A stretch of 64,000 nt of DNA from contig NW_008805071.1 in the NCBI RefSeq assembly GCF_000004825.1, positions 1,984,001 to 2,048,000 of the forward strand, given 5' to 3'. Made by a program: the position numbers and the translations under genes. The stretch is from Heterostelium album PN500 (lineage: Eukaryota > Evosea > Eumycetozoa > Acytosteliales > Acytosteliaceae). This document shows, piece by piece, positions 33,936 to 47,098 of this stretch (positions are counted from its first letter, which is position 1; every line of letters starts with the position of its first letter). The notes below the pieces were generated by a model. It did not search any database. It was not told where the DNA came from and was given only the letters and a program-made list of their open reading frames with translations.

Positions 33936-36900
33936 CTCTTAAACGTTTATTAAATAATAATAATTAAGTTGTTATATAAAAAAAATGTAAAAAACAAAAT
34001 GTTATGAAATTTGAAAATCGAAAGATATACGTGTCACCAAAGACAATTATTTATCATTATCATGATGATCCACTACATTTTATTTATTAATAGATCATTA
34101 ATTAATTAATAACAATCAAATGTAATGCAAAAATTAAAACTATTTGATTGATTTATAATAAATAGAATGATTGTTGTTATTATTATATTCAAAAAAATAA
34201 AATAAAAAATAAAAAAGGCAAAGATTACTTAAATCTTATTACTGAGAACATAATGACCTTGAACAAAAACTAACTTTCACAGAACAAATAAAATATCTAA
34301 TAAAATAACAATGACCAACACGAATAAGACTTGGTGTTGAATTGGAAACATTGAAAGAGAGTTCAATCCCATCTTTAATAAAGTATCACTCTCCGATGCA
34401 CCTGATTTATTATGGATGAAATAAACAAATATTTGTTTATTGTTCCCATTTAATCTATGAATTAGCCCAAAAAAATCAACCCATTTTGTTTTTTTTTTCT
34501 AAACAACAAATTTTTAAGAAACTACAAAAAAAAAAAAAATTCAAATAATCTTTGTTTTATTTAAAATTTTTAATTGAAAACCAAAAAAGTTAATTGATTA
34601 TCGGAATTCTAAAATTTTGATTTATTTCTTTATTTATTTAAATATAATATGTTTAATATAATAATAATTTTATAACACTCACAGTCAGTAAAACAAGAAA
34701 AGAATAATTAGAACATAGATATTAAGATTAATATTACATTTTTATTTATTTAATTATTTTGTAAGTAATAATTTAAGATTGTTTAGTTTACAGATAGAAA
34801 AATAGATAAATAGATAGTATTATTTGTGTAAACTAAAATTTTAGTAAATTCAAACTTATAAAGCCTTTTTTTGATTGATTTTTATCCCCACATTTTCTTA
34901 AATGTTACTGCATTGTATATTTTTTTACCTTTTAGTTGTTTTTTTTTAATTCTTTATTAATAGATGAAATCAACAATAGATAATCAACAGTAACAATTAT
35001 AACATCAGTGAATTTATATCAAAGAATTAAGTAAATACGCTCAAATTGATTTCGATCGTAACAATCCCAAACCACACATCAACTTGTTGGTGGTTCTACG
35101 ATAATGTATTATCTTTTATCTTTTCAATTAACACACAAAACAACAACAACAACAATAACAGTATCAAAAATAAATAAAAACAGTCAATCTAAACACACAA
35201 TAGATTTCTAAATTAAGGAAAAACAATTGAGGAATGTCCATAGCAGAGAAGATAGGTTTTTGTCTCAGTTGTTCATCATTATCGTCATCATCATCATTTT
35301 CTATTTCTTGCAAAATTCAAACTAAAACAATCAATATTAGGTTGTTATTAATATTGTTGTCGATCACACTTACACCAAAACAAGCCAACCATAACAACAA
35401 CAAAGACATTCTTTTTTTTTCATTTGCTCAGTATCTCCCAAAACTTTAGACCTTTACCTATCTACCCTTTGCACTTATCCTAACACAACCAACCTCTCTA
35501 TCAATACTGGATGATTGATAATCGATATTATTCCCAACCTCAAGCACCAACCCAACTCACACACATAACTAAACTAACAATAGATCAACAGTCAACTACC
35601 CTTGAAATATATTTATCTCTCTCTCTATAAAAATAGTAACTTTTGATATTTAAATTTATAATTATTGCTATTTCAAAAGACGAGAAACGATACTAGTGAA
35701 TGGTTTGGTTTGATTCAATCAAGGTCAAGTCAAATCAATCATCAAATCAAATCAAATAACCACAATTGCTATTGCTGCCTATCAAATTTTTTACTTAGAT
35801 ATAATCGATATTGTTTAGTGATGAATGGTGGTGAGAGTGTGTTTGAAATGGTGGTGATCGATAGTGTGTGGTAGCAGAAAAAGTGGAAATGATCGTTCAT
35901 CTTTTTTGAAAACAAATTCAATCACCATCATCTTTATAGTTAGCAGCAGCAGTAGTAGACGATTATTATTGACCATCTAATTAGGGTATCTATTATGCTG
36001 TTCTTAGATGGGTAGATATTTTATTCTCATACATTAGATGAGTAACAAAACACCATTTTCTGGAATATCTTTTAAAAAAATAATAATGATAATAAAAATA
36101 ATAATTATCACCACACCTACCACTACCACTACCACCAAAAACACATAGACAAATTTGTCGTCGTTTTATTTTTATTTTTTATTTTTTTCTTTAAATTTAT
36201 CAATAATAAAGTATAATGTTCATTCGAGACAAACCAAAAGTGGTGTTTTTGACTCCTCACTTTTAAAATTCTATCTTCCAAATAATAATAACAACAATAA
36301 AATAATTATAACAACACCTTCTCTTCTTTGCAATTCTTCCTACTTTTATCAAATAATATCCATAAATATATAAAATTGACAATACCAATATTTAGAGTAT
36401 TTAAATATTTATATATTCACACCCCTCCTAATTTATATTTGCCTTGCATTGTATTACTAATGATTATTAAAACAACAACCACACCACTATTTTAATTAAT
36501 CAACACACACACACACATACAATTAATAAATAAAATTGCTAAGCAAAACTAGTTTAATTTAAATTTGCTTTAAAAACTTTAATAACCAAACACACACACA
36601 CCCCACTTTTATTACAAAGTTCTATACAATTGTTCTATTTTGACCGGTTCCAAATTTGTTTCCAATTGGTCTAAAAGATAATCTTTCTATTTGTTTATTT
36701 TTTTTTTTGCAATCTTTTTTATATTTTTATATTTTCTATACTTTTTATATAAAACATTTTATTGTTTACTTTTTGATTTTTTGTAATCATCATATATTAG
36801 TAATATAATTTTATCGAATTATATATCATTTTAAAATAAATATTAAATAGGCAATTCACTTTGGTGGAAATCTTACACCCATCAACCAATCCAATTAAAT

Positions 36901-37329
36901 AATTAAAAAGAATAAAACAATAAAAAAAAAAGGAAAACTAAAATAGAAATTCTATTGAATAATTATAATTATGTGTAATAATTTTTACAGTAACAGATAG
37001 TTCTATAGATTTCAGAATAATTAATAAATCCAGTAGCATGAATATCACCTTTACTCATCGACGACATTCTCATTCAACCCTATTTTTCACAAACTTTGAT
37101 TTCCAGTTTCATCCATTTCATTCACAAACATATGAAATTTTAATGCATAGTTAATAATTATATTTAGAATCCTTATTTTTCACACATTTATAGATTATTA
37201 TTATCTATATATACACAATTCATTAAAAAAAATAATAATTATATTAATATAAACTGTAATATTAGATATCTTATATATATTCAATTTGTAAATAGTTTCC
37301 AATTATAAAAATAAAAAGAGAGAGAAAGA
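33936..37329. promoter_or_regulatory. 3.4-kb divergent upstream region, gene-free
   Basis: The longest gene-free stretch of the window lies between the small TM gene (minus) and the ELMO gene (plus). No reading frame is convincing. The right half (35900-36610) contains CA-rich patches: cacacctaccactaccacta (near 36112), cacacccctcc (near 36418), an (AC)n run (36503-36517) and cacacacaccccac (near 36591). C/A-rich or G/T-rich boxes of this kind are the sites of G-box binding factor in D. discoideum, so developmental control of the ELMO gene is possible. Untranslated leader exons could also lie here. Confidence 0.4.
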
Positions 37330-38988
37330 ATGGCATCAATGTACAAAGAAAGAAGAGAACGTAAAGATTTCTTGAAATCAGAGATTGACAGACAGAGAAA
37401 ACTGATTCAAGAAGAAGATTTCAAGTTAATGAATGAAAATAATACTCATTATGTTGAAAATAAATTGATAGAACTTAACAAAGAATTAAATTCTGTAAGT
37501 ATTATTTAATATCATTAAAGTTTTAAAATTAATTAATCGTTGTTATTTTTAGTTAAAATTAGAATTAGAAGAATTAAGATTGACAGGTGATAAATTTTAT
37601 ACACAACATGGAGATGATAATATATTGATAGAAATCGATGAGATGAGTAAACTGACATTCTATCATTGCACACACTCACTGGAGTTACCAGAGATTCCAA
37701 TGGATCACTGTTGCAATGGAAGTCGTATACAAATCAATTTCGATGAAAACAACAATCCAATCTATGAACTACACACACTACTCTCTACCAAATCAATTCA
37801 CCAACTTTTTTCTGTAAAAACCAATTTTGAAATCCCGACTTTTAAACCAACCAACTTTTTCGAGCGCGTAAGACACAACACTTGGAGTCTTGGTATATCA
37901 CCACTGCGTCGTACCACCTCTGACCCATCGATTTTCGGAGAACGTCTTTCACCACCCAAATCCATGTATATAGAAAAACAACAAAACCTCTCACCAAGAC
38001 GTGATCTAAATAATAGTGGCAACATTGCTAACCACAGCAACAATAGCAATGGAGCAAGCAGTTTGAGTAGCTCTCCAAAGAAAGCAGATACTTTCAATGG
38101 AACCAGCTCAATTGGTTCAAGCGGAATCGACGGACTCGACGAGAGTGGAAAGATATTGCTCACTTGGAACACCAAGGAAACATCGATCTACATCCTCAAG
38201 TCAATGCAAGAATCAACTGAGTTGCTCGAGTTGTTGGGCTCTCATATCGACCGATCGAAAAAGCTGACCGCCAAGCAATCACAACAAATCAAACAATTCC
38301 ACCAGTATCGATCGACTCCCTACGATCACAACAACGCTGAGCATGAAACTTATCTTACCGAGCTCTGGACTTGTCTCTATCCCGACCTGCCTTTTGAAAA
38401 GAAATCACCACTCTGGAAGGATTTTGGATTCCAAAGTGAAGATCCAACACGTGATTTCAGAGGAATGGGTCTTCTTGGTCTATTGAATCTCATCTATCTA
38501 GTAAAGAATCACAGACCATGGGTAGATTCTGTATTAAAAGAAAATAGAGATTATCCATTTGCCGTCGCTGGTATTAATATTACAAATTTAATGTTTGAAA
38601 TTTTAAATGTAAATGATGGTAAGTTTTAAATTAATGTTATTACTATCTTTTTAAATCTTAATATTAATTATTTTAATTTTTTTTTTTTAAAACAATAGAT
38701 GCTTTACAACAACCATGGTGGTCACCTTTTTGGAATTCAACTTATATGATCATGTTATGTTCGATGTCCAGAGACACTGACTTTGCTTTCGAGGAACTCT
38801 ATTTCCAAGCATTCAAGTTGTTGGACCACGTCTGGACTCAAATGAATGCCACCTATATGATGTTCCCAAATGTAATGAAAAGAATGAAACAGATGCTCAA
38901 TGAGGTCTCAACCTTGAACGCAAACTCATTCGAAGAAGTCAAAGCAAGATTCGAGTTGGTTATCTTTTCATCGTCATTAGTCAACTAG
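37330..38988 (+). CDS. ELMO-domain protein, 506 aa
   Basis: Exons 37330-37494, 37553-38618 and 38699-38988 join in frame. Residues 1-85 are a charged coiled coil (KERRERKDFLKSEIDRQRK; LKLELEELRL). Residues about 90-235 have LTFYHCTHSLELPEIPMDH and a Ser/Asn-rich linker. The ELMO/CED-12 domain spans about 260-470: LLGSHIDRSKKLTAKQ, LWTCLYPDLPFEKKSPLWKD, then DPTRDFRGMGLLGLLNLIYL, YPFAVAGINITNLMFEILN and WWSPFWNSTYMIMLCSMSRD. The FRGMG..GL..L motif is the family signature. ELMO proteins act in Rac activation with Dock GEFs, or as Arf-family GAPs in the short ELMOD type; no PH domain or PxxP tail is present, so it is of the ELMOD-like or Dictyostelium ElmoB-F type. The gene sits behind an unusually long upstream region. 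Confidence 0.9.
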
Positions 38989-41273
38989 AGACCTTCAGAT
39001 TATTCAATAATTATATATATATTTTTTTCTAGCCAACCTCCACCCCTGGGTGTATGCAAATACATACTCCTGAAACTAAACCAATCAAAATTAACCCAAA
39101 CCAACCAACCACCAATAAATTATTTATTAAAAACTTGTAACATTAATGTACAACCATCAACCAACCAATGAAAGAAAAAACGAAATATTTACTTTTTTTA
39201 TATCTTTTCCACACATTTTTTAACTACAACGTAGTTTTAAAATCAGAGTTTCATGAACATTAATAAAAAAAAACCATCAGTGAAAAAAACTTACTCTTTT
39301 TTTTGTGTGGTAATTTTTCTCTAAAAAGTGGGAATTAGAATTATTTGTTTTTTAATTTATTTTTTGTAAAAGCTCAAAATTAAATAAGAACATTAATTAA
39401 TCGACTTTTAAAACTTAAGTTTACATTTTATTTAAACTATCATATATTTTATTTATTTATTTATATATTCATTTATTATCACTTTTTTTTTAAAACAAGC
39501 CTAATTTATACAAAAAAGTAAGTAAAGATCGTGAGTTTTTTATTTTAATTTGAAGATGGGTTTTTTTTAACGTGGTGTTCAGATATTTTTTTCAAAAGAA
39601 TGTTGCAACATATGTGATTCAATCTAATAGCAGGAGAATGTTCATTTAATCTGTTTAGAACCTTTCATAGGGTTTTGAATATAAAAAAAATAATAATAAT
39701 CATTTTAGTGTTTAATTTAACCCTTTGTATTAGATTATTTTATGTTGTTCAATTTCATTTTCCTTTTTTAACATTTCGTAGATTACTTTATAGACTTGTT
39801 TAATATATTAAACAACTTTATAATAATTAATTCATCGTTTACAGACATTTTTTTTTTTTTTAATTATAAAAGTAAACAATTTATTTAGAATATTCTAATT
39901 TTTATTTACAATTTACTTCATTCAACTCGAATATTCATTCAGAATAATAAATAATATAATATTATAAAACTATAAAAAAAAATGTAAGAATCATATTATT
40001 ATATTTATATATTTTATATATTTTGAGAATTGTTTGTAAAAAATAACTTTCGTCCAACAAATAATATTTTATATGACATATCATCAATATAATAAATATT
40101 GACAATTTCAAGTAGTACAACCACAATTGTTGTCTTTATCTCTTTCAAAAAGAATTGATTTAATAACCCTCCATATCCCATTTATGTTCATAATATGTTC
40201 AATTAACCCCTTTTTTTATTTTTATTTTCTGTTTTTTAATGAATGTTGTACATTCTACCATCTAATTATTATGTTCTCTACAACAATGTATAAAAATACA
40301 ATTGTACATTATATATAATATTTTGTTTTTTTAGTCTCACGAATAATATATAGATAAATAAACATGTTTAATTTAAATTAAATTGCGAATAATTATTTTA
40401 TTTATTTTATTATTTATATAATTGAATTTCTTTCTTTCAGTCTGTATGCACATACATGTCATATTGATTAATTCGAATATTTAATAATAATTCAAAATCA
40501 TTCTTTTTGATATTTATTTTAATGATAATTATCTATATCAATCATTTAATCTTTTCAATAATTCCAACACGAAAGTGAATATTATATATTTATATATTAA
40601 AAACTATTATACCACACAGATATCATACATCCACATCTAATCTTTCCTTTCTCTGCCTATTTATCGAATATCATTATCACTCTTTTAAAAGTATAGATAA
40701 AGCCTATTTCAATTTCAAATTTCACCTTTTCTCACACCTCTACTCTTCTGTATTCTCTATTTCCAATATTTCCTGTATACTCTTTCTCACAATCATCTTT
40801 CAAACAATCTATTTTGTTTGATTTTATTTGATTTTTAAAATTAATTTGTCTCGATTAGATATATATAGTCATCTCATTTCACACAATCTTATCTTTATCA
40901 ATCCATATCATACACTGCTATCTTTTAATCTAGAGAACTAAAAACAAATAATATTTTATCTTTTATTAAAAATATCAACATAAAAGAACAAACAATCAAA
41001 TCATTTTAATTAATCAACTATCCATCTATTTATTTATTTATTTATATCCATCAACATATCATTCTTTATTTATTAATTTATTTATTTATTTTAATTTAAA
41101 ACTATTTTTGTTTTAATATAATATAAAAAAAATGTAAGAGATTTAATATTGACTGACTATTGATTGAGTTGTTCTTTATTTTTTTTAATGCTTATGAGTT
41201 ATAGAAACATCAAATTAATTTGAATAATATATTAATATATAACTTTTTTAAAATATTAATTAGAAATAGAAAT
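38989..41273. other. 2.3-kb gene-free region with a probable 5' UTR intron
   Basis: Very A/T-rich. Just after the ELMO stop, 39033-39067 has two abutting dyads (cacccctgggtg and gtatgcaaatacatac). Pyrimidine-rich segments lie at 40610-40800. Near the right end a GT-AG intron at 41134-41263 (donor GTAAGAG, acceptor ATTAATTAG) fits an untranslated first intron of the CUE-domain gene, whose first usable ATG is at 41274. No coding frame is supported. Confidence 0.45.
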
Positions 41274-42674
41274 ATGGACGGAAAGCTTAATACATTAAGA
41301 CTTATGTTCCCAAACACAACAATGGATCAAGCAATCGTTGCTTTGAAGACAAACAATTGGGATCTTGATCAAACTATTGATTTTTTGTTGGCAACTACTG
41401 AAGCCGATGAGATTGCCAAGAAGGAAGAGGTCATTCCACCACCAGTCGTAAAGAAGGTTGTAGTACCACCCATCCCCATTATCAAGCCCGCTCCATGTCT
41501 CTCACCAAGATCCACTTCAATGGGTTCAACCAAAGTCGTGGAGCATGTAAGATTGGTACCAAAGAATGCACCATCATTCGTTCCAGTACCATGTCTTTCA
41601 CCAAAATCCACTGGTAGCACAAGACCAACACCATCGGTTGCTTCCTTGGAGACTGCTGCTCCACTCTCACCAAGAAGTATGACTCAGGGTGCCAAGAAGA
41701 CTGTTGAAATTGTAAATATTGTTCCAATCGGTAAGCCAATCCCATGTCCAGCACCAGAGATCGCTTCCACTGAGGTCTCATCTGATGACGAAATCCTCAA
41801 GGAATTCTTGTTGTTGGAGAAGCAACACTTGCCAGTTCCACCAGTTGTCCAAGCTGCACCAAGTCCATCACCAGTCAACGTTGTCGAGCTTCCAAAGCCA
41901 TCGATTGCACAAAAGGTTGGTGAGAGAGATTTGGAGAGTGCTCAAAGAGACATTTCATTGTTGAAGAGTATATCAAACACTCTCAGAGAATTGGAGAATG
42001 AAGTCAGAAACATCAGTTTCGAATCAAAGGAGCACAAACCAAAGGACGAAAACAACAACAATAACAACAATGAGGATGATGACGAAGAAGAGGAAGACAT
42101 TGATGAGGAGGAACGTTTGTTGAACAAGTTGCCAAACATCGATCATGCCATGGAGCAATTGGAGTCAATTTTCAATGCTTCGGTTGAGAAGACCGAGAAG
42201 GTACTCAAGTCACTCAAGGAGGAGATCGAGAGCTGGAGAATCAAGGACAACGTCAAGACTTTCACTTCCACCATCAGATTGGAACTCTCAGAGATGTTAG
42301 AGTCGATCGCCAACTACATAAACCCAATCCCAATTGCTGCCCAAGAGGAACAACGTTTGGAGCGTCAAGAGCAAAAGAGAGCTGAACTCGAGAAGAAACT
42401 CCAAGAACTTAAAGAATATAACGCAAGACTCGAAGAGGAGAGAAGATCTGCCATCGAGAGAATTGAAAAGAAGCAACCATCGGATGACCAAGAATTGCCA
42501 CCTCCACCACCCTTACCAAGCAACCCACTTCCACCACCACCAACTCCAAATGCAGCACCAGGTTATTACTACTACGACCCAAGTGCACCAAATGTTTTCT
42601 ACTATCACCCATTAAATCAACCACACCCACCAACCCAACCATTCCAACAATATCCACCACCATCATCAAAGTAA
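41274..42674 (+). CDS. CUE-domain ubiquitin-binding scaffold protein, 466 aa
   Basis: I start at the ATG at 41274; an upstream open stretch to 41220 is most likely intron. Residues 1-45 are a CUE/UBA-like helical domain (LNTLRLMFPNTTMDQAIVAL, WDLDQTIDFLLA) with the MFP motif that contacts ubiquitin. Residues 60-160 contain three related proline-serine repeats, PAPCLSPRST, PVPCLSPKST and AAPLSPRSM, which look like phosphorylation or SH3-type sites. A middle region is acidic (EDDDEEEEDIDEEE). Residues about 290-410 are a coiled coil resembling a BAG-like helix bundle (LERQEQKRAELEKKLQELKE). The C-terminus is Pro-rich (PPPPLPSNPLPPPP, then Tyr/Pro). It could link ubiquitinated cargo to actin or endocytic machinery; that is inference. 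No close orthologue is recognised. Confidence 0.8.
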   Translation: MDGKLNTLRLMFPNTTMDQAIVALKTNNWDLDQTIDFLLATTEADEIAKKEEVIPPPVVKKVVVPPIPIIKPAPCLSPRSTSMGSTKVVEHVRLVPKNAPSFVPVPCLSPKSTGSTRPTPSVASLETAAPLSPRSMTQGAKKTVEIVNIVPIGKPIPCPAPEIASTEVSSDDEILKEFLLLEKQHLPVPPVVQAAPSPSPVNVVELPKPSIAQKVGERDLESAQRDISLLKSISNTLRELENEVRNISFESKEHKPKDENNNNNNNEDDDEEEEDIDEEERLLNKLPNIDHAMEQLESIFNASVEKTEKVLKSLKEEIESWRIKDNVKTFTSTIRLELSEMLESIANYINPIPIAAQEEQRLERQEQKRAELEKKLQELKEYNARLEEERRSAIERIEKKQPSDDQELPPPPPLPSNPLPPPPTPNAAPGYYYYDPSAPNVFYYHPLNQPHPPTQPFQQYPPPSSK

Positions 42675-42806
42675 ATAGTTAATTTACTTCTTTTGATTAA
42701 TAACCAAAACCAACAGAATACCCATTGATATATTATTTTTAACAAATCTACAGCAAACCTTTGTTTTATTAAATAAAAACTACTAATATTAAAAATATAT
42801 TGTTGT

Positions 42807-43284
42807 TTACTTCTTTTCTAACTTTTCATAAGTTCTTTGTTTGAATCTATCTCTTTGTACAATAAAACGTTCATGTGTACCTTTTTGTTTTGTAAATATA
42901 AGTTTAATAGTCATTCAATTTAGCTCAATCTATATAAATCTACTTACCTTCACCAATTTTACCAGTGGCATCACTTGCTTCAACTTTGAATGACACTTTC
43001 TTTCCGTCTATTGCAGTAATTGTAGCAACTGCCGATACCTCTAGACTTAGAGGAGTGGCTGCTAAATGTGCAATATTAACTGAAGTGCCAACAGAACTCC
43101 AATCTGCACCCATTTTATCTTTGATGCAATCTACAGATGCTTTCTCCATGAGAGCAATCATAGATGGTGTTGAAAACACCTCAATGTCACCACTGCCCAC
43201 AATGTTTGCCAAGTGTTTCTCTTCAACAGTTGACTTTACCTCGTGAGTATCACCTACTTTCGCTGTTAAATTTGGAGATGACAT
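42807..43284 (-). CDS. FlK-like hot-dog thioesterase, 136 aa
   Basis: Exons 42948-43284 and 42807-42880 join in frame. The protein is a compact hot-dog fold of the fluoroacetyl-CoA thioesterase-like family: EVFSTPSMIALMEKASVDC (the TPxMIxLMExA helix), SVGTSVNIAHLAATPLSLEV (the conserved H of the active site) and GEGTHERFIVQRDRF (the GxHxR..I strand). No signal peptide or targeting sequence, so cytosolic. The natural substrate is an acyl-CoA, not fluoroacetyl-CoA in particular; the fluoroacetate-specific residues cannot be judged by eye. It converges with the CUE gene, with 132 bases between stops. Confidence 0.85.
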
Positions 43285-43635
43285 TATTTCTTTTTATTTT
43301 TAAAATGAAAGAAGTTGTCTTTTTAAAAAACAATATATAATTGTCATTTGTGCAAATTTAATTAAAATATTAAAACTTGCAGATTTTTTAAATCAGATGA
43401 AAAGGAAAGATTTAGCTAAAGTTCTTATTTCCACTTGGTTGGTGATGTGGCATTCAATTGGTTGCTAGTAAAATTATTCAAATAATTCAATAATGTTCAA
43501 TTTTATTTCAAAAAAAAAAAAACAATTTTTTATGACGGAATAAGTGGAGTAATAATTAAAATAAATCATCTGAATGGATCATTTTACTATATAGAGAGAG
43601 TATAAGACATCTTTAACAAATAATAATAATCCAAT
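43285..43635. other. Short intergenic region
   Basis: 351 A/T-rich bases holding the promoter of the thioesterase gene and the 3' end of the kinase gene, both on the minus strand. An A-run lies at about 43510-43521. No feature is recognised. Confidence 0.45.
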
Positions 43636-46600
43636 TTATATTTTCGATTTAATAGATTCCAGTGTAACGATAATTTTATCGAGATCTGGACGATCCTCAG
43701 GATTGTCATCCCAACATTGTTTTAGTAGCTGTACCAATAATTGTGGTGTCTTTGTTTCGTCAATGATTGGTCTCTTTTTCTAAAATATGAAATTAATAAG
43801 AATTGAGACTAAAGTTTTAAATAATTAAAACATACTGATTTGGAAGTTTGATGTATAATCTGAAAATCATAGTCAAGTTTAAGGTTGGAAAATGGAATTT
43901 GATAGTCGTTGGTTATACATCTTTGTATAAGTTCCCATAACACAATTGAAAAACTATAAACATCTGATTTAGAACTGTATTTCTTTGACCTATGATTATA
44001 TTGGAAATAATAATATTAGTTTTCAAAAGTTAGCTTTATTGTTTATGTACTTTTTTTAGTATTAATACTTACAAAAATAACTCTGGTGGAGAATAAATGA
44101 ATTTACCTTTGATTTGACCTAATGATACCATATTCTCGTGTAAATTAAATCTTGAAAGTACAAAATCTGTTATCTTTATATTATTATTGATATCGAATAC
44201 AAAACTTTCACTCCTGTATTGTTTTAGATATAAATTCTAATGTTAGTATGTTTGTTCAGCAAGTATTATAAAACAGATAACCTACGTTATTCCTCTGTGT
44301 AATATCATTGGAGTGAAATGATGAAGTGCGTTAATCGATTTGGCTACTTGAATGGCAAGATCCAACGTTCGTTCCCAGGTGAAGGATTGCTCTTTGTCCT
44401 TCATGGAGGAGAGTAATGTACCATTTGGAGTGTATTCAGAGACGATTGCATATTCATTGGCATTATAGACCACTCCATAGAACTTGAAGATCATCGATGA
44501 TTTCAAGTTGGCAAGTATGTCCAACTCCTTCTTTTCGAAATCCTGTAGAGCAGTTGTTTGCATCTGTTTAATATGTACCTTGTGCTGTTGTTGATCTTTG
44601 GTATAGATACCGGAATACAATATATAGTTCTCTGTATTCGCTATGAAATTCATCTCTGTTATCTCCGATGGCTCTATTCTCCAATTGAATAAACTTTGTT
44701 TTTCAACTTTACCATCACCACTATTATTACTATTATTCTGATTATTTATATTGTTATTATTATTATTATTATTATTGTTATTATTATTATTATTTTGTAT
44801 TATTTCATTATTTTCATTTGTATTATTTATATTTTCATTATTTTCATTGTTGATAACAAACATTGATTTCAATCTACCAATAATCTGTTGGAATGTAGGT
44901 CTATTTTCTGGATTCTTTGAACAACTATAAATATAATATTAATAATTAACAGTGTTGCTAATATTATTATTGCTATTGCTGCTATTACTTACCAATCCTT
45001 AATGAGTTGAGCATATGGAATAGGACAGTTTGATGGCATTTCAGGTAAGCCCGATTCAGTGTTTGATACATTTCCTTGTGGAGTTTTGTGAGTAAGGATC
45101 TCCCATAGTACGATTCCAAAACTAAAGATGTCAGCTTTTGTAGAGTAACCGGCGCTACCAAACACTTCAGGTGCAATCCACGGTAGTGTTCCACAGAATG
45201 TTTTGGCCTGATCGTTTCCGTTGGTGAATCTAGATAATCCGAAATCAGATACTTTTACGTTGTAGTTGTTGTCAACCAGTAGATTCACTGACTTTAAATC
45301 ACGATGAATAATCCTTGGATTGTAGGTGTGCAGATAGTTCATTCCCTGAGCAATATCCAAACACATCTTCACTTTGATATTCCATCCAATCGAACTCTTT
45401 GCATCCAGCACATGTCTAAGTGATCCTCTATTCAAATACTCTGTTATAATTGCAAGATTACCTTTTAGCAAACATGTTCTAAAATAAATAATAACACATT
45501 AATTAGTATTATTATTAATTGACTAAAGTAAAGTAAAGATTAAACACTTACCCCATAAATAATACAACATTTGGATGTCTAAGACATTTAAGAATAGATG
45601 TTTCCTTCTCGAATTCACCATTCTTATCTTTGTGTATCAGTGATTTATAGATGATTTTAACAGCTACTTGAGTACCTCGCCAATCGTATAGACTGACCTC
45701 TCCACAGGATCCACGACCCAATCTCTTTATAAATACAAGTTCATCTTCTTGCAGGTTGATTCTTGTATCATCTTCAACATATACAGGCGATGAGTTATTT
45801 GATAAATCTGGTTTATTATTTCTGCTATTGCTAACTGTATTATTATTATTATTATTATCATTATGTACAGCTTTTGTTTTCTTTATCTCTGAATATTCAT
45901 AGTTTTCTTCTCTATCTCTTTTTAAACTTTGTGTTATTATAACATTTGTTGTTGTTGTTGTGTTATTATTATTTTCATGTTTATGTATCTTTTGAAGTTG
46001 TTTTCTATTTACAACAATATCATTATTATTATTATTGGTATTGTTATTGTTATTATTGTTGTTGTTGCTATTGTTTATTTCAATGTTTGATGTTATATCA
46101 TTGTTATCAATGTCATCTATATTATTATTATGATATTCAAGATCGAATGAATCTACCTGAGTAGCACATTCATCATCGATTGATGTCTGCATTGGTTCCA
46201 TCTGGTCATCTTCTATGATCACTTGCAATGTGATACCATTCTCATACAGTGTAATTCGATCGTTGTTCTTCAGTACTAAAGATAATCCTTTAGTAATCTT
46301 TATGGAATTGACTGCCGCTTGTTCATCACTACTACCAGCAGCAGCAGCACCACCAAGCTCGTCATTGACTTCACCCACAGCGATTCTTGTCAATCTACCT
46401 TGATTCTGACCCAACTGTGTATAGGTTACTTGTGACAATTCCTTTGATATTACAATCTCTGCATGCTTTCGACTGTAAATACATATATAATATAAATATC
46501 AATAAAACTATCATTCTTTGATATCATTTTATTGAATATATATGTTCATACCTAATATGAGTATCATTAATAAATGTAGGAGATCCTCTTCCAATGATAT

Positions 46601-46706
46601 TGGAACCTATTTCTAATAGATGTTCGAAACCCTCCAAACTATCATTATTTTTGGTGTTACCGCAACTCCCACTATTTAAAAATCTTAATTTAACTGATAT
46701 AGTCAT
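43636..46706 (-). CDS. FHA domain, TKL-type kinase and C-terminal pseudokinase, 879 aa
   Basis: Seven exons join in frame: 46552-46706, 45552-46472, 44993-45478, 44286-44924, 44073-44213, 43836-43989 and 43636-43779. Residues about 25-145 are an FHA domain (IIGRGSPTFINDTHI, SRKHAEIVIS, LGQNQGRL), which reads phosphothreonine. After Asn-rich linkers, residues about 295-555 are an active tyrosine-kinase-like domain: LGRGSCGEVSLYDWRGTQVA, K324, HRDLKSVN (D419), DFG (437-439) and GTLPWIAPEVF. Residues about 605-875 are a second kinase fold with K640 kept, but HRG (730-732) replaces HRD and DFV (750-752) replaces DFG, so it is a pseudokinase. The order kinase-then-pseudokinase is the reverse of JAKs. 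Likely a signalling kinase with regulation in cis; substrates are unknown. Confidence 0.9.
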
Positions 46707-47098
46707 TTATTTGTTTGTTATTTACAAGTATTCTAATTATTATATTACAATGATTTTTATTTTTGAATGATCTGAATCTGTGATTTTATTTAAAAAAAAA
46801 AAAAAAAAGATAGATCTTTTTCTGCGAAATAATTATCTGAGGAATTTGGAGCAAGATGGGGTTAGGCGAATGTATATTTAAAAAATTAATAAATAAAAGA
46901 TATTTAATTTATTTTATGTGTTGATATTGATTTGGGTGGTGGTGAGTCTAACCATGAGAATGGATATAACTAATATGAGAAGAAGAAGAAGTAAAAGAAA
47001 AAAGAGTGTCAGTTAGCTTGCTTATATTATATGAATCATTCATTGGTCATTGGTATTATGATGAACTTCAAAGAATGATTAATTAAAAAGATTAATGA
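46707..47098. other. Intergenic region upstream of the kinase gene
   Basis: 392 bases, promoter of the kinase gene (minus). An A-run lies near 46792-46808 and a purine-rich patch at 46976-47005 (gagaagaagaagaagtaaaa). No other motif is seen. Confidence 0.45.

Noticed and set aside
35234-35874. Two short plus-strand frames in the 3.4-kb spacer
   Set aside because: Both are low-complexity translations of TCA and CAAT repeats with no splice logic or homology.
43925-43940. TCCCATAA, matching the DUSE element of dictyostelid ncRNA genes
   Set aside because: It lies inside the coding exon of the pseudokinase (VLWELIQ) and no ncRNA-like sequence follows at the usual distance.
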